DNA of 64,000 nt. Source: Leptospira inadai serovar Lyme str. 10. Its GTDB lineage: Bacteria > Spirochaetota > Leptospiria > Leptospirales > Leptospiraceae. The stretch covers positions 62,001 through 126,000 of the forward strand of contig NZ_AHMM02000017.1 in NCBI RefSeq assembly GCF_000243675.2. The letters run 5' to 3'. Shown here in pieces: positions 40,554-51,191 of the stretch. The notes beneath the pieces are model-generated. The model was not told where the DNA came from and did no database searches. It saw nothing but the letters and a program-made list of their open reading frames with translations. The position numbers and the translations under genes were made by a program. Position 1 is the stretch's first letter. The number at the start of each line of letters is the position of its first letter.

Positions 40554-42518
40554 TTAGGCGACTAAATCGTATAGCCGTAGCAGGGCCTCGGGCCTAGGAT
40601 CTCGACCCAGGAATTTTCGGAATAAGTTCATGGCGTTTTCGGATCCGCCCTTTTCCAGAATATTATTTTTATAACTCTCCGCGAGCGGCGTATCGAAGAT
40701 TCCTTTCTCCAAGAAGGCAAAGAATGCGTCGGCGGCCAGAAGCTCCGCCCACTTATAACTATAATAACCTGCGGCATAGCCTCCCGAAAAGATATGCGAG
40801 AATCCGTTTTGGAATTTATTATAGGAAGGCGGTTGCAAAATTCCGACCTCTTTACGTACTTCGTCGAGTATTTTCTGCACTTCGCTTTCCGTATGTTTTC
40901 CGATATGAATTCGCATATCAAAAATTCCGAATTCTAGCTGACGCAAGACTCCTAACCCCGCCAAAAAATTTTTAGTCGCTTTCAATTTATGGATCAGGAC
41001 TTGCGGCATCGGCTTCCTGGTCTGATAATGAAACGCGAAGAATTGTAGAACCTGCGGTTCGAACGCGAAATTCTCCAAAAATTGCGAAGGAAATTCCACA
41101 GCATCCCATTCGACTCCGTTGATTCCGCTCACGGGCGGTTCTTCCACCTTCGTACAAATATGGTGCAAGGTGTGGCCCATCTCGTGGAATAGAGTCACAA
41201 CATCGCTATGCTTTAATAAGGAAGGAGATCCATCCTTCGAGGGAGGAAAATTACAAACTACGAATGCGCTAGGCAACACTATGCCCTGCGGTGATCTATT
41301 CCGGGAAGCCCAGTTATTCATCCAGGCGCCGCTCTGCTTATCCTTTCTGGATTCAAGATCCAGGTAGAGCTGCGCTCGCATTTGAGATCCGCTTTTGAGT
41401 TGATAGACTTCCACTTTCGAATCCCAGGTCGGCGCGTCGGTTTTTATCAATTCAAAACCGAATAGTTTTCTAAAGAATTCGAACGCACCTTTCACGACCG
41501 AATTTTTTTCGAAGTAAGGTCTGGTTTCCTCTTCGTCGAAATCATACGACTGCTTCTTTAATTTCTCCGACACGTAGGCAGTATCGAAAGCCTGCAGATC
41601 GTCGATGCCTAGCGTCTTTGCAAATTCCGATAATTCTTTAAATTCTTTTTCCGCAAACGGTTTCGCCTTCCTTCCTAAGTCTTCCAAAAAATTCAACACA
41701 GTCTTAGGCGAATCCGCGACCTTTGTCGCCAAAGAAAGCTCGGCAAAGTTGGAATAACCCAGCAATAAAGCCTCTTCGTCCCTCAACTCTAAAATTTCCT
41801 GGATTAGTTTTCCGTTCTGAGGGGCTTTGGTAACGTAAGCTTTATATAATTCTTCCCGCTTATTTCGATTCGTACCGTACGTCATATACGAAATATAGCT
41901 GGGAAACTGAAGCGTAAACGAGTATGACCCGTCCGAATTCCTGTATAAGGCTTTATCCGCTTCCGGGATTTCTTTTACGTCTTCCTCCAATTCGATTCTC
42001 ATTTCATAGGCGTTCGTAGCATCCAGAAGATTCTGCGAAAATTGATTGTCCAGATCCGAAAGGCGAAGTTGGATCTCCTGTAGACGCTTCTTCCGTTCAG
42101 GCGGAAGTCCCACTCCGCCTAATTTAAACTGTAGTATCCCGTCTTCTAGGACCTTCCTTTGCGGCTGGTTCAAGGATTCTTTCTCGCGATCCAAAATCGT
42201 ATTGTACGCGTGAAAGAGTCTCTCGTTCTGACCGAGATCGGAATAAAATTCGGTTATTTCGGGTAGAATCTCCGTATAATTTCTCTTAGACTCCTCGCTA
42301 TTCTTAACGCTATTTAAATGAGACAATGCCGTAAAATCCAAATGAAGGTCCTGAAGAGAATCGTTTAACGGTCTTATTAAGGAATCGTAAGTAGGAGAAT
42401 CTTGAACTAATAATCGTGATAAGAGTTCTTTAGACGAGGAAATTCTCGCACGTATCGAATCTTTTAGTTTTTCCAAAGGCAGGTTCGGAAATTCGCGAAA
42501 AGGAAGAGTTTTGTCCAT
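40554..42518 (-). CDS. M3 family oligopeptidase (oligopeptidase A-like)
   Basis: This 654-residue zinc peptidase degrades short peptides in the cytoplasm. The catalytic motif HEMGHTLHH is at about residue 445, with [19 protein letters not shown] downstream supplying the third zinc ligand. The N-terminal helical region and the late [20 protein letters not shown] segment are typical of PrlC-type enzymes. I start at 42518 ([14 protein letters not shown]); the frame stays open 120 bp further but would run into the divergent lipoprotein gene. Confidence 0.92.
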   Translation of the reverse strand: MDKTLPFREFPNLPLEKLKDSIRARISSSKELLSRLLVQDSPTYDSLIRPLNDSLQDLHLDFTALSHLNSVKNSEESKRNYTEILPEITEFYSDLGQNERLFHAYNTILDREKESLNQPQRKVLEDGILQFKLGGVGLPPERKKRLQEIQLRLSDLDNQFSQNLLDATNAYEMRIELEEDVKEIPEADKALYRNSDGSYSFTLQFPSYISYMTYGTNRNKREELYKAYVTKAPQNGKLIQEILELRDEEALLLGYSNFAELSLATKVADSPKTVLNFLEDLGRKAKPFAEKEFKELSEFAKTLGIDDLQAFDTAYVSEKLKKQSYDFDEEETRPYFEKNSVVKGAFEFFRKLFGFELIKTDAPTWDSKVEVYQLKSGSQMRAQLYLDLESRKDKQSGAWMNNWASRNRSPQGIVLPSAFVVCNFPPSKDGSPSLLKHSDVVTLFHEMGHTLHHICTKVEEPPVSGINGVEWDAVEFPSQFLENFAFEPQVLQFFAFHYQTRKPMPQVLIHKLKATKNFLAGLGVLRQLEFGIFDMRIHIGKHTESEVQKILDEVRKEVGILQPPSYNKFQNGFSHIFSGGYAAGYYSYKWAELLAADAFFAFLEKGIFDTPLAESYKNNILEKGGSENAMNLFRKFLGRDPRPEALLRLYDLVA

Positions 42519-42621
42519 TAAGAACAGAATCCTTAAAACCTCGAAAAGCCGCATCCTTTTTTGCGGTATAATCTTGACAAAGCTCATGCTATCGATTCCA
42601 ATTCCGTCGAGAGCCCGCATT

Positions 42622-43230
42622 ATGAACAATCCGAGCATTCTTATTTTATTGTGTATAGGATTGCTACTCGAATGTTCGGGTACTATTCTGCCGAAGTTTC
42701 CGCATGCGGACGGTCCTTGTAACGGTGAAAATCTACCAGTCTTGATTCAACCGGAAAAGGATATCTTGGCCGGAAACGGACTGCTCACAACGTATTGCAA
42801 AAGTGAAATTACACCGTCGGGAGTCGAATTACGAATTACGTATGTATTTCAGGATGAGATTCATCCGAATCTCATGAAGGACTTCTTCTACAGAATTTAT
42901 AGAAGATTCAAATATGGACGCACTGCCGATATAGAATCGATTCGAGTAAAATTGAATCCGGAAGGAAACCTTTCGGAAATCGATCTGACCAACGTTTATT
43001 CCTCGGACCAGATCTTTTTGCAGGACCCGGTCGAACATTATGATTCCATTCTAAAACCGACTCAAATGGAATTTCGAAATTTACGACCGGTTCTGTTCGT
43101 AAATACTTGGAACCATATGTTCGGAGAAAAGGACACGAATCCCGATCTTCCGAAAATGGAAATTCTCGGAGGAGAACTCAGGTACGGATCCAGGGAATTA
43201 CTGGAAAGCTATTTCAAAGGAAGGTTGTGA
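42622..43230 (+). CDS. Putative lipoprotein, unknown function
   Basis: This 202-residue protein has a short N-terminal hydrophobic segment ending in LLLECSG, a possible spirochetal lipobox although the Glu before Cys is unfavourable. The rest is soluble with several Cys residues (GPCNGEN, TTYCKSE). No family is recognised. It starts 104 bp from the divergent M3 peptidase start and lies 65 bp upstream of the MaoC-like gene on the same strand. Confidence 0.65.
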   Translation: MNNPSILILLCIGLLLECSGTILPKFPHADGPCNGENLPVLIQPEKDILAGNGLLTTYCKSEITPSGVELRITYVFQDEIHPNLMKDFFYRIYRRFKYGRTADIESIRVKLNPEGNLSEIDLTNVYSSDQIFLQDPVEHYDSILKPTQMEFRNLRPVLFVNTWNHMFGEKDTNPDLPKMEILGGELRYGSRELLESYFKGRL

Positions 43231-43295
43231 AAAAGCCTTTTCCGAGGACCTAATGCGGAAATCCTAGGAAAAATTAAAAGAAAGGCAGGAGCTCC

Positions 43296-44474
43296 ATGGC
43301 AAAAATTCCAACCACCCCGTTCGCGGAACTGGCACCTAAAACTCCGGTGGATACCGGTAAGGTCAAACGGGGAGTCTACGGACGTTATCTTGAAGAATTT
43401 ACCGAAGGAGCGATCTTCGAACATCCTCGGGAACTCACTATCGACAGGGCGTTTGCTCAGGAATTCGCGACCACGTTTATGGAAGCCAATCCCCTTTTTC
43501 TTTCCGCTCCTTATGCCCAAGCGCACGGTTTTAAGGATTTATTAATTTCCCCGTTAATGGTTTTCAATCTGGCCTTATCGCTCGGAGTCCAAAATGATTC
43601 CGAAAAAGCTCTCGCGAATTTAGGCTATTACGACGTTCAGTTTCTAAAACCGGTCTATCCCGGGGACACCCTCTCCGCAAAAACTAAAGTGCTGAAAGTG
43701 GACGATAAAGGTCCCGATAAACCGGGAATCGTTCATGTGCGCACGATTTGCCTGAATCAAAATAGGGAACTAGTCCTGCAGTACGAACGAAAAATCATGA
43801 TCTATCACTCGAACGGAAAACCGAAAGGCACTCCAAAGCCGGTGGTAAAAGAAGCGTTCTTTCCGGAGACGAATCAGCCTCAAATCGAATTACCGAATCT
43901 AAAACTTCCGAAAGGTTTCGAGACCGCAACTTGGTCGGATACGTACTTTGAAAATTTCGAGGGGGGTCAAATTTATATTCACCAAAATGGAAGAACTATC
44001 ACCGACGAACATTTCCCCTGGACGTATCGGGTCGGGAACACTCATCCTTTGCATTACGATCGATTATATTCCGCCGGAATTTCCGGGCCGATGGGAGGAG
44101 ACCCAGTCGTTTACGGAGGGCTCGTATTCGCCTGGTTATGCGGATTAGCGTCTCGGGATACTACGGAGAATGTTCTTTGGGATTTGGGATTTACCGAGGG
44201 ATATCACACACAACCTTCGATCAGCGGCGATACGGTTACGGCAATCTCCAGAATCCTCGCGGTGAAGGATAGAGGAAACGAATTCGGAATTCCCGCAGGA
44301 GAAGTTCATATCCAGTTCATCGGCTTGAAGAACATCAAAGCGAACGACGCCTTTGAAAAATTCGGCGAAGAGCTTTTCTTAAAGGAAAACGACAAGAAGA
44401 AATTAGGAAAGGAAAAACTTCCGGAAAAGATTTTCGAAATCGAGCGGAAAATTCTCGTTAAGAAAAAGTGGTAA
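43296..44474 (+). CDS. MaoC-like hydratase (double hot-dog)
   Basis: This 392-residue protein has two hot-dog domains, as in the two-domain R-specific enoyl-CoA/mesaconyl-CoA hydratases. The N-terminal domain shows [20 protein letters not shown] and [19 protein letters not shown]; the C-terminal domain shows [20 protein letters not shown], then [15 protein letters not shown] and [14 protein letters not shown]. The HPLHYD segment carries the catalytic-type histidine. The product probably acts in acyl-CoA metabolism; the substrate is uncertain. A strong terminator follows. Confidence 0.88.
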   Translation: MAKIPTTPFAELAPKTPVDTGKVKRGVYGRYLEEFTEGAIFEHPRELTIDRAFAQEFATTFMEANPLFLSAPYAQAHGFKDLLISPLMVFNLALSLGVQNDSEKALANLGYYDVQFLKPVYPGDTLSAKTKVLKVDDKGPDKPGIVHVRTICLNQNRELVLQYERKIMIYHSNGKPKGTPKPVVKEAFFPETNQPQIELPNLKLPKGFETATWSDTYFENFEGGQIYIHQNGRTITDEHFPWTYRVGNTHPLHYDRLYSAGISGPMGGDPVVYGGLVFAWLCGLASRDTTENVLWDLGFTEGYHTQPSISGDTVTAISRILAVKDRGNEFGIPAGEVHIQFIGLKNIKANDAFEKFGEELFLKENDKKKLGKEKLPEKIFEIERKILVKKKW

Positions 44475-44483
44475 ATCGCATCG

Positions 44484-44515
44484 AACGACGGAATTATCTA
44501 TTCCGTCGTTTTTCT
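44484..44515 (+). terminator. Rho-independent terminator after the MaoC-like gene
   Basis: A 10-bp stem (AACGACGGAA and TTCCGTCGTT) with a 7-base loop is followed by TTTCT. It is 10 bp past the stop codon. Confidence 0.8.
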
Positions 44516-44667
44516 CAAAGTAACAAAATAATAAAATTGTAGTTTTATTTTTACTCGCTGGCGGCTTCGATCCGACGATATGCGATGCCGATTTGCAAAA
44601 ACATCAAAGAGCAAAAAAGGGCGGATTTTTTATAAAAAACCGCTCGGTATCCGAACGCCGAAAAGAA

Positions 44668-44985
44668 TTAAGATTTTTCTAATGTTGCACTCATGGAACC
44701 TTTTGAGACGGCCATTCTTGGGTCGGGCCCGTAGGTCAAAATAAGTTCCTGCACATGTTCGGCGTGTTCGAATTCTCCCGCAAATACGACCGTCTTCTTT
44801 TGCGTATCCACTTCTACCGCATGACGAAAGGCTTGTTCCATAGTCATGGTACAGACTTCCATCAGCATTTCGATCACATAGTCATACGTATGTTCGTCAT
44901 CGTCCCAAAGTACTACTTTCCACGGACCGCCCGTTTTTGCGGGGTCCTCAACTGTAGTCTCTTCAATGACGGGTGTCTGGGACAT
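44668..44985 (-). CDS. clpS: ATP-dependent Clp protease adaptor ClpS
   Basis: ClpS delivers N-degron substrates to ClpAP. The 105-residue protein has the core WKVVLWDDDEHTYDYVIEML, then FRHAVEVDTQKKTVVFAGEF, which matches ClpS including the Asp-Asp pair and the His of the N-degron pocket region. No clpA is adjacent. It lies 62 bp after the transketolase-subunit gene on the same strand. Confidence 0.93.
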   Translation of the reverse strand: MSQTPVIEETTVEDPAKTGGPWKVVLWDDDEHTYDYVIEMLMEVCTMTMEQAFRHAVEVDTQKKTVVFAGEFEHAEHVQELILTYGPDPRMAVSKGSMSATLEKS

Positions 44986-45047
44986 TTTTAACTCTTACCC
45001 GAAGCTTTCCCCAGGTCGATTGGCTTTTATTTCGGAAGAAATGCGGG

Positions 45048-46007
45048 TTATTTTAATTGAATCGCTTTCCGGGCTAATTCCACAATATTCTTAGATCGAA
45101 GGCCAAAATAGTCGAGCAATCCCGACCAGGTTCCCGATTTCCCGAACGTATCTTTCATTCCTAATTTTAGGATTCGAACCGGATATTCTTCCGAAAGAAA
45201 CTCGCTAACTGCGGATCCGAGTCCGCCGACCACATTATGCTCTTCGCAAGTTACGACGACACCGCAAACTTTCGCATATTTTAGAATAGCGTCTTTGTCG
45301 ATCGGCTTAATCGTCGCCATATTCAATAGAGTCGCTTGTATACCCGAGGATTCCAATTCTTTGACGGCGATCATGGCTTCGTTTACAAGCACGCCGTTTG
45401 CGATAATCAGCACATCCTTACCTTCGCGAATGACCTCCGCCTTACCGATTTCGAATTTATAATTTTCCCGTTCGATTAGCGGCACGTTGGGGCGCCCCAC
45501 TCGTACATAAACCGGACCCTTATATTCGGTGATTGCACGAATGACTTGCTTAGTTTCGTTATAGTCCGAAGGACAAATCACGACCATTTCCGGAATGACT
45601 CTCATCGTTCCGAAATCTTCGATGCATTGGTGGGAAGCGCCGTCTTCACCGACGGTAATTCCTCCGTGGGAAGCGACTAATTTAACGTTCAAAAACGGAT
45701 AAGCGATACTGTTACGGACGACTTCCCAGGCTCTTCCGGAAAGAAACATCGCAAAGGAGGAAGCAAACGGCACGTAACCGGCCAGAGCAAGACCGGCCGC
45801 ATGTCCCACTAAATTTTGCTCGGCGACTCCAATATTGAAAAATCGATCCGGATATGCTTTTGCAAATTTATTCGTCTTTGTCGAACCGGAAAGATCCGCA
45901 TCCAGGACGACAATGTCCTTTCGTTCCGCTCCCAATTCGTGCAGAGCGTCTCCGTACCCGTCACGGGTAGCTTTTTGGTCGGTAGTGGAAACGGAAGGAG
46001 CTCCCAT
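45048..46007 (-). CDS. Transketolase, C-terminal subunit
   Basis: This 319-residue protein has the pyrimidine-binding and C-terminal domains of transketolase: [59 protein letters not shown] and a last domain with [19 protein letters not shown]. It lacks the thiamine-binding N-terminal half, so it should pair with a separate N-terminal subunit encoded elsewhere. Its ATG overlaps the metK stop by one base. Confidence 0.92.
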   Translation of the reverse strand: MGAPSVSTTDQKATRDGYGDALHELGAERKDIVVLDADLSGSTKTNKFAKAYPDRFFNIGVAEQNLVGHAAGLALAGYVPFASSFAMFLSGRAWEVVRNSIAYPFLNVKLVASHGGITVGEDGASHQCIEDFGTMRVIPEMVVICPSDYNETKQVIRAITEYKGPVYVRVGRPNVPLIERENYKFEIGKAEVIREGKDVLIIANGVLVNEAMIAVKELESSGIQATLLNMATIKPIDKDAILKYAKVCGVVVTCEEHNVVGGLGSAVSEFLSEEYPVRILKLGMKDTFGKSGTWSGLLDYFGLRSKNIVELARKAIQLK

Positions 46008-47167
46008 TAGCCTTTCAAAGCCTCCGCTTTGTCGGTTTTTTCCCAGGTAAAGGTTTCTCCGCTACGACCAAAGTGACCATACGCGGCCGTTTCGCGGTAT
46101 TTTCTGCCTTTTTCCAGCAGTTTGAGCGACTCGGTGATTCCGCGAGGAGTGAGTTTGAAATTGGCACGAATTCGTTTTACGATCTCCGCCTCGGGCAGAG
46201 TTCCGGTACCGAACGTATCGACATGAACGGAAACGGGCTCGGCAACTCCGATCGCATACGCTAATTGAACCTCGCATTGCGAAGCCAGTCCGGATGCGAC
46301 AACGTTCTTCGCGATGTAACGCCCCATGTATGCCGCAGAACGATCCACTTTAGAAGGATCTTTTCCCGAGAAGGCGCCTCCACCATGACGACCGTAACCG
46401 CCATACGTATCCACGATGATTTTACGGCCGGTCAATCCGGTATCCCCGTGAGGTCCGCCGATGATGAATTGCCCGGTAGGATTAATAAAGAACTTCGTGT
46501 CTTTCAAAAAGTTTGCCGGAATTACTTTCTTAATACATTCTTCGATAACGGTTTCTTCGATCGTCTTATGATTTACATCCGGAGTATGTTGAGTCGAAAT
46601 AACGACGGTATCCACTCGAACGGGTTTTCCGTCTTTGTATTCGACGGTAACCTGGGATTTTACGTCCGGACGCAGCCAAGCGAATTTCTTTCCGTGTCTA
46701 AGCTGAGCAAGGTATTTGACTAGTTCATGAGAATAATAAATAGGCATCGGCATGAGTTCCGGAGTTTCGTTGATCGCGAAGCCGAACATTAGTCCCTGAT
46801 CTCCTGCTCCTTGTTCCTTAAAGAGCCCTTCTCCCTCGGTAACTCCCTGAGAGATATCGGGACTTTGCGCGTGTATATGAGTCGATACAACCGCGAAATC
46901 GGCGTCGAATCCCATAGTAATATCCGTATAACCGATATCACGGATAACGTCCCTGGCAATTTCGGCAGCGTCCACTTTTCCTTTGCTAGTCACCTCGCCG
47001 GCAACTACAACGAGATTGGTTGTCACTAAAGATTCGCAAGCAACCCTTGATTTCGGATCCTGTGCGAGGTAAGCGTCGAGAATAGCGTCTGAAATTTGAT
47101 CGCAGACCTTGTCGGGATGACCTTCCGAGACCGATTCCGAAGTGAAGATAAAGTCTTTCAGGGACAT
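46007..47167 (-). CDS. metK: S-adenosylmethionine synthetase
   Basis: MetK makes S-adenosylmethionine from methionine and ATP. The 386-residue protein has all three signatures: [32 protein letters not shown] and [19 protein letters not shown]. It overlaps the transketolase-subunit gene by one base and is preceded on the minus strand by a possible promoter and hairpin. No known SAM riboswitch could be recognised in the leader. Confidence 0.97.
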   Translation of the reverse strand: MSLKDFIFTSESVSEGHPDKVCDQISDAILDAYLAQDPKSRVACESLVTTNLVVVAGEVTSKGKVDAAEIARDVIRDIGYTDITMGFDADFAVVSTHIHAQSPDISQGVTEGEGLFKEQGAGDQGLMFGFAINETPELMPMPIYYSHELVKYLAQLRHGKKFAWLRPDVKSQVTVEYKDGKPVRVDTVVISTQHTPDVNHKTIEETVIEECIKKVIPANFLKDTKFFINPTGQFIIGGPHGDTGLTGRKIIVDTYGGYGRHGGGAFSGKDPSKVDRSAAYMGRYIAKNVVASGLASQCEVQLAYAIGVAEPVSVHVDTFGTGTLPEAEIVKRIRANFKLTPRGITESLKLLEKGRKYRETAAYGHFGRSGETFTWEKTDKAEALKG

Positions 47168-47197
47168 TAGGTTTAATTCCTACTAATTCTATCTTGG

Positions 47198-47252
47198 CGG
47201 GATTCACAATCCCGTCATAAAACTAAAAACCTCCGGAACCTGACGGTGTCAA
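47198..47252 (-). promoter_or_regulatory. metK leader: TTGACA box and small hairpin
   Basis: On the minus strand, TTGACA (47247-47252) is followed by AT-rich sequence with no good -10 box, then CGGGATT, a 3-base loop and AATCCCG (47198-47214). This may form the start of the metK mRNA. The region is too short for SAM-I and shows none of the motifs I know. Confidence 0.35.
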
Positions 47253-47361
47253 GTGAATCCGACCCGGAAGTTTCCGGTCTTTCCCCTTGCAAGGCAAATT
47301 TAAAGCAATCGTTCGGAAATTGATTTGTAGGATTTTCCAGGAAAGAAAAAGCTTTTCCGAG

Positions 47362-47760
47362 ATGAAAATTCGGGTTTCCGATATCAAGGTCAAAAATCGA
47401 ATTCGCAAGGATTTAGGCGACCTCCAAAGTCTTCGCACTTCCATTCAAACTCTCGGCCTTTTGCATCCGATCATTATCGATTTAGACAATAAACTGGTTT
47501 CCGGGGAAAGACGACTCGAGTGTGTTAAGTCTCTTGGTTGGGAATATGTGGACGTTAGAATCGTGGACGTTCAAAGCAAAAAAGAACGAATCCTAATCGA
47601 GGCCGAAGAAAATAATGTCCGCTTACCTTTCTCCTCCGACGAGCAAGATAGAGTTCGCAAACTCCTGCAACGCTATTCTTACACGAGCTTTTTAGGAAGG
47701 CTTTGGGCTTGGTTATTGGATCTTTGGGACTGGTTCATGGACTGGATTTTCAGAAAATAA
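47362..47760 (+). CDS. ParB-like nuclease-domain protein with Trp-rich C-terminal tail
   Basis: This 132-residue protein has a ParB/Sulfiredoxin-type domain (SIQTLGLLHPIIID, KLVSGERRLECVKSLGW, ILIEAEENNVRLPFSSDEQ) without the HTH of chromosome-segregating ParB. The C-terminal segment, SFLGRLWAWLLDLWDWFMDW, is strongly hydrophobic and Trp-rich, and could anchor the protein in a membrane. I start at 47362 (MKIRVSDIKV), the ParB domain boundary; an in-frame start at 47287 is possible. It lies 290 bp upstream of lipL32. Confidence 0.8.
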   Translation: MKIRVSDIKVKNRIRKDLGDLQSLRTSIQTLGLLHPIIIDLDNKLVSGERRLECVKSLGWEYVDVRIVDVQSKKERILIEAEENNVRLPFSSDEQDRVRKLLQRYSYTSFLGRLWAWLLDLWDWFMDWIFRK

Positions 47761-47791
47761 TAATTCCGTTAGCCTCACTAAGGTGGAAGTC

Positions 47792-47831
47792 TCGGAATGT
47801 TCTGTTCCGAAATCTTTGCTCATTTCGGAAC
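47792..47831 (+). promoter_or_regulatory. Overlapping inverted repeats upstream of lipL32
   Basis: A perfect 10-bp inverted repeat (GTTCCGAAAT and ATTTCGGAAC, 8-base loop, 47804-47831) shares its left arm with a smaller repeat (TCGGAA and TTCCGA, 47792-47810). The two stems cannot form at once in RNA. Confidence 0.6.
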
Positions 47832-47872
47832 TTCAAAATTCATTATCCCGTAATTCAATTTCACCTAACTAC

Positions 47873-47897
47873 AAGTAAAAGTCCTCGACTTTTACTT
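47873..47897 (+). promoter_or_regulatory. Perfect 25-bp inverted repeat upstream of lipL32
   Basis: AAGTAAAAGTC and GACTTTTACTT flank a CTC loop, an 11-bp stem. A T-rich run (ATTTTTTATTG) follows about 10 bp later. It could terminate the ParB-like transcript or be an operator. Confidence 0.6.
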
Positions 47898-47990
47898 CGT
47901 TCATTCAATTTTTTATTGTGCAAAATCGGCGATCGAATTCCTTCTTTTTGCGCTGCCAAAAACCGCGAGAACAAAAAATTATTAATTCGA

Positions 47991-48019
47991 TTTACAAAAA
48001 CAAAACGGTTCCTTAGTGT
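47991..48019 (+). promoter_or_regulatory. Putative lipL32 promoter
   Basis: TTTACA and TAGTGT are separated by 17 bp, ending 30 bp before the ATG. The -35 box matches consensus at five of six positions; the -10 box is weak. A strong AAGGAGAG follows before the start codon. Confidence 0.4.
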
Positions 48020-48049
48020 GAGCAATCCATACCAAGGAGAGTCTCCCGA

Positions 48050-48871
48050 ATGAAAAAGTCTTTGATTCTTATGGTGTCTGCAATTCTTGCGAGCTTTACT
48101 GCTTGTCACGGCGGATTACCATCTCTTAAAAGCTCCATCCCACTCCCAGATACCGGACTTAGCGCTCCGTCAGTTCCGGGTGTTGCCGCTCCAAAACCGA
48201 TGTTAGGTTATTCTGAAACTGTTAACTACTGGGGATTCATTAAGCCTGGTCAAAAAAGTGACGGAATTGTAGACGGAAATAAAAAAGCATATTATCTATA
48301 TGTTTGGGTTCCTGCTGCAGTTGCTGAAATCGGTGTTCGTATGATTTCTCCTACCGGTGAAATCGGAGAGCCAAGTTCTTCGGACATCGTGAGTGATAGC
48401 TTCAAAGCCGCTACTCCGGAAGAAAAAAGCATGCCGAACTGGTTCGATACTTGGGTCCGTGTCGAGCGTATGGCGGCAATTATGCCAGACCAAATCGACG
48501 CGGCTTCCAAAAAACCGGCGGTTCAAAAACTGAAAGACGATGATGACGGCGATGACACTTACCATGAAGAGCGTCACGCAAAATACAACTCTCTCACTCG
48601 GATCACCATTCCGAACATTCCAAAAAGCTTGGACGAGTTGAAAAACATCGACACTAAAAAACTTTTAGTTCGCGGTTTATATAGAATCGCTTTCACCACC
48701 TACAAACCAGGTGAAGTGAAAGGATCCTTCGTTGCTACGGTCGGCGTTTTAGGCGTTCCGGGAACTCCTGGACTTTCTCCGATCGTTCATTCCAATCCTG
48801 TTGAATTAGAAAAACAAGCTATTGCCGCGGAAGAAGCTCTTAAGAAAGCTCTTTCCGGAGCTAAAAAATAA
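48050..48871 (+). CDS. lipL32: Major outer-membrane lipoprotein LipL32
   Basis: LipL32 is the most abundant lipoprotein in pathogenic leptospires and binds calcium and host matrix proteins, though mutants remain virulent in animals. The 273-residue protein begins [19 protein letters not shown], with lipidation at Cys19, followed by GGLPSLKSS and, near the middle, the poly-Asp calcium segment ([20 protein letters not shown]). Long identical stretches include [10 protein letters not shown] and [20 protein letters not shown]. The N-terminal 40 residues after the lipobox differ most from the L. interrogans form I remember, with an insertion-like Pro-rich segment ([14 protein letters not shown]). 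A terminator follows. Confidence 0.98.
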   Translation: MKKSLILMVSAILASFTACHGGLPSLKSSIPLPDTGLSAPSVPGVAAPKPMLGYSETVNYWGFIKPGQKSDGIVDGNKKAYYLYVWVPAAVAEIGVRMISPTGEIGEPSSSDIVSDSFKAATPEEKSMPNWFDTWVRVERMAAIMPDQIDAASKKPAVQKLKDDDDGDDTYHEERHAKYNSLTRITIPNIPKSLDELKNIDTKKLLVRGLYRIAFTTYKPGEVKGSFVATVGVLGVPGTPGLSPIVHSNPVELEKQAIAAEEALKKALSGAKK

Positions 48872-48906
48872 GCTTCACTCTATATAAACAAATCGGACAA
48901 TGCCGG

Positions 48907-48932
48907 AAAAACCGCCGAAAGGCGGTTTTTTT
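48907..48932 (+). terminator. Rho-independent terminator after lipL32
   Basis: AACCGCC and GGCGGTT pair around a GAAA tetraloop and are followed by TTTTT, 36 bp after the stop. This is the strongest intrinsic terminator in the window. Confidence 0.92.
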
Positions 48933-48945
48933 ATGCCTACCGCAT

Positions 48946-49108
48946 TCAGAAGACAGAGGTCAGAGGACTGAAGACAGAAGCTGCGCGATATTGGAAAAGT
49001 AATAGAGGACGGGGGAAAATCCACTCTTAGCATAAAAATCTTTCTATAGTACGTGGAAACGCCGCTTATCAATGTTCTGTCCTCAGTCTTCTGTCTTCCG
49101 TCCTCTGA
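48946..49108 (+). repeat. Heptamer-armed interspersed element, copy C
   Basis: The left arm is CAGAAGA CAGAGGT CAGAGGA CTGAAGA CAGAAG, then CTGCGCGATATTGGAAAAGT. The right arm, read in reverse complement, is CAGAGGA CGGAAGA CAGAAGA CTGAGGA CAGAACATTG. It lies between the lipL32 terminator and the next gene. The rest of the 48872-49244 gap is AT-rich with no gene. Confidence 0.8.
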
Positions 49109-49244
49109 AAGTCCTCTGTCTAAGAATAAAAAAAGAGAAGCAAGGATTTACCGTTGCTTAAATTTACGGTACTATAACCAAGTTTCACCGAAGTATTACG
49201 TAAATAAACGTACGTTCAATTCTAGACATACCGGGAGTGCTCCA

Positions 49245-50987
49245 ATGATCGAAAACAATTATTTTGTCGAGAACGAAGATTTATCGCAACAAGTCCAGTC
49301 GGTAATCGATTGGAACGAAATAGTAGAATCGTTCGAACAAGGATTTAAAGACCACCAAGAATTCCAGCGCTCAGGGAAAGAGGAATTAGCGATGGCTCCG
49401 GGTTCCGTCCAAGAGGCCGTAGAATATTATAAATCTATACTAGAATCCGCAGGTGAAATTGCAGGTCTTGAAATAGCGCCGAAAGCAAAGGAAATGGATG
49501 CGGAAGGTTTAAAGTATGCCGATGGTAAGGTTACTTTCCCCCCGGCCATGATGGAAGGTCTAGCAAAAGTGAAAGAGGCCGGGATTTTACCGTACTCAAT
49601 CGGACGAAAGTTCGGAGGATTAGGAATTCCAGCCACGATTCAAGCAATGCTTATGGAAATTTTTTCTAGAGCGGATGGTGCGTTTGCAATCGCAATCGGT
49701 TGCATGAATCTAGCGGAGACGATTGAACGCTTCGGATCGGAAGAATTGGTTCGGGAATACGTTCCAAAAATGGCAGCCGGAGACCTTTGCGGTGCTATGG
49801 CTTTAACCGAGCCTAACTACGGTTCCGATCTTCCCAATCTGCAAACTAAGGCAATCAAAGACTCTTCCGGAACATGGAGAATCACCGGAGCGAAACGATT
49901 CATCACTCACGGGTGCGGGTTCGGTACGATTCCTTCCGTAATTCTAACTCTTGCAAGAACCGGTAGCCCGACCAGCGGAGCGAGAGGACTTTCTTTTTTT
50001 CTTGTAAAAAGCAACGATGTTCAGATCGCCGGGATAGAAAAGAAAATGGGACTTCATTGCTCGCCGACCTGCGAAGTAGTCTATGAGAACTCGCCGGGAA
50101 TTCTTATCGGAGAGGAAGGGTACGGTTTAGTACGATATTCGATGGCAATGATGAACGGCGCGAGACTTTCCATCGCCGCCCAAGCCCTGGGAATCGGAAC
50201 CGCCGCCTACTACGAGGCCAAAAAATACGCCCAAGAGCGTGAGCAGTTCGGAAAGAAAATTCAGGATATTCCTGCCGTCAGAAAGATGTTGGAATCGATG
50301 GATAAGGAAATTGCGGCTATGCGAGCCATTTTGCAGGAGGCCTCCCGCTCTATCGATCTTTATCATTGGAAATCCGAACATCTCAAAGAAGCCGGAATGG
50401 ATGAAAGAGAAATTAAGAAAGACGAAACGATTCGTAAATGGGAAAAGCTGGCAAACCTCTTCACTCCACTTTCGAAATACTATATCACGGAACAAGCCAA
50501 CAAAATCGCTTACGATGGATTGCAAATCCACGGAGGTGCCGGATATACGTATGATTACGACATTTCTAGAATCGTACGGGACGTTCGAATCACCAATATT
50601 TACGAAGGGACCACGCAATTACAGATAGTCGCGGCAATCGGTGGCGTGGTTTCAGGTTTAAGCCCAAAAGGACATTTACGGCAGTATTTAGAGGATGAGA
50701 TGGCAAACTTCCCCAGTAGTGCGCTGCTTTCCAAAGTGAAAGAGAAATTAGAAATCAATTACGGTTTATATACATCCCTCGAAAGCGGAGACGATAAAGA
50801 CGAAGTGGCATTCGAGTTAGTGGAATCCACCGCCAGAACCGTCATCGGACTCCTGCTTGAAAGAGGCGCGAATCGACTTTCCGGAAAACAAAAGGAAACT
50901 CGGCTAGTTTTAGCAACGGGTTATAATCTGGATAGCATGGCGATCTTGGAAAGCAACCGGATTCGGATTCAAAATAAAAAGCGATAA
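49245..50987 (+). CDS. Acyl-CoA dehydrogenase, long form
   Basis: This 580-residue enzyme has the acyl-CoA dehydrogenase core plus an N-terminal segment of about 60 residues and a C-terminal extension, as in the longer type-4-like family. Signatures are [72 protein letters not shown] and the catalytic Glu in [11 protein letters not shown] start at 49245 ([16 protein letters not shown]), which has GGGAG upstream; in-frame codons back to 49053 lie in a repeat element. It probably degrades fatty acids, the main carbon source of leptospires. Confidence 0.92.
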   Translation: MIENNYFVENEDLSQQVQSVIDWNEIVESFEQGFKDHQEFQRSGKEELAMAPGSVQEAVEYYKSILESAGEIAGLEIAPKAKEMDAEGLKYADGKVTFPPAMMEGLAKVKEAGILPYSIGRKFGGLGIPATIQAMLMEIFSRADGAFAIAIGCMNLAETIERFGSEELVREYVPKMAAGDLCGAMALTEPNYGSDLPNLQTKAIKDSSGTWRITGAKRFITHGCGFGTIPSVILTLARTGSPTSGARGLSFFLVKSNDVQIAGIEKKMGLHCSPTCEVVYENSPGILIGEEGYGLVRYSMAMMNGARLSIAAQALGIGTAAYYEAKKYAQEREQFGKKIQDIPAVRKMLESMDKEIAAMRAILQEASRSIDLYHWKSEHLKEAGMDEREIKKDETIRKWEKLANLFTPLSKYYITEQANKIAYDGLQIHGGAGYTYDYDISRIVRDVRITNIYEGTTQLQIVAAIGGVVSGLSPKGHLRQYLEDEMANFPSSALLSKVKEKLEINYGLYTSLESGDDKDEVAFELVESTARTVIGLLLERGANRLSGKQKETRLVLATGYNLDSMAILESNRIRIQNKKR

Positions 50988-51156
50988 GGATCAGCGATTT
51001 ATTTCGACTCTCCCCTGTTTCGCGAGATTCGTTTTTTACGACCCGATGCGTCAGCGTCAAATAGAAAAACAGGGATTTGTCGAGTTACATCCGATCTAAA
51101 CCTCAAAGAGGAAGCTAGATCGGAAGAAAGAATTCAAAACGTGATCTTAGACGACA

Positions 51157-51183
51157 ACCGGAAATCGAACTATCGCTTCCGGT
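51157..51183 (-). terminator. Hairpin after the NAD-binding protein gene
   Basis: On the minus strand, ACCGGAA and TTCCGGT form a 7-bp stem around a 13-base loop, 9 bp past the stop of the gene at 51192-51893. The T-run is weak. Confidence 0.4.
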
Positions 51184-51191
51184 GTTTAAGT

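Noticed and set aside
47168..47286. SAM riboswitch upstream of metK
   Set aside because: The leader is about 120 bp and shows only a small 7-bp hairpin; no conserved SAM-I, SAM-II or SAH riboswitch core could be recognised.
47873..48049. Pathogenicity island or phage boundary at lipL32
   Set aside because: No integrase, tRNA or attachment repeat is seen, and neighbouring genes are ordinary housekeeping genes.
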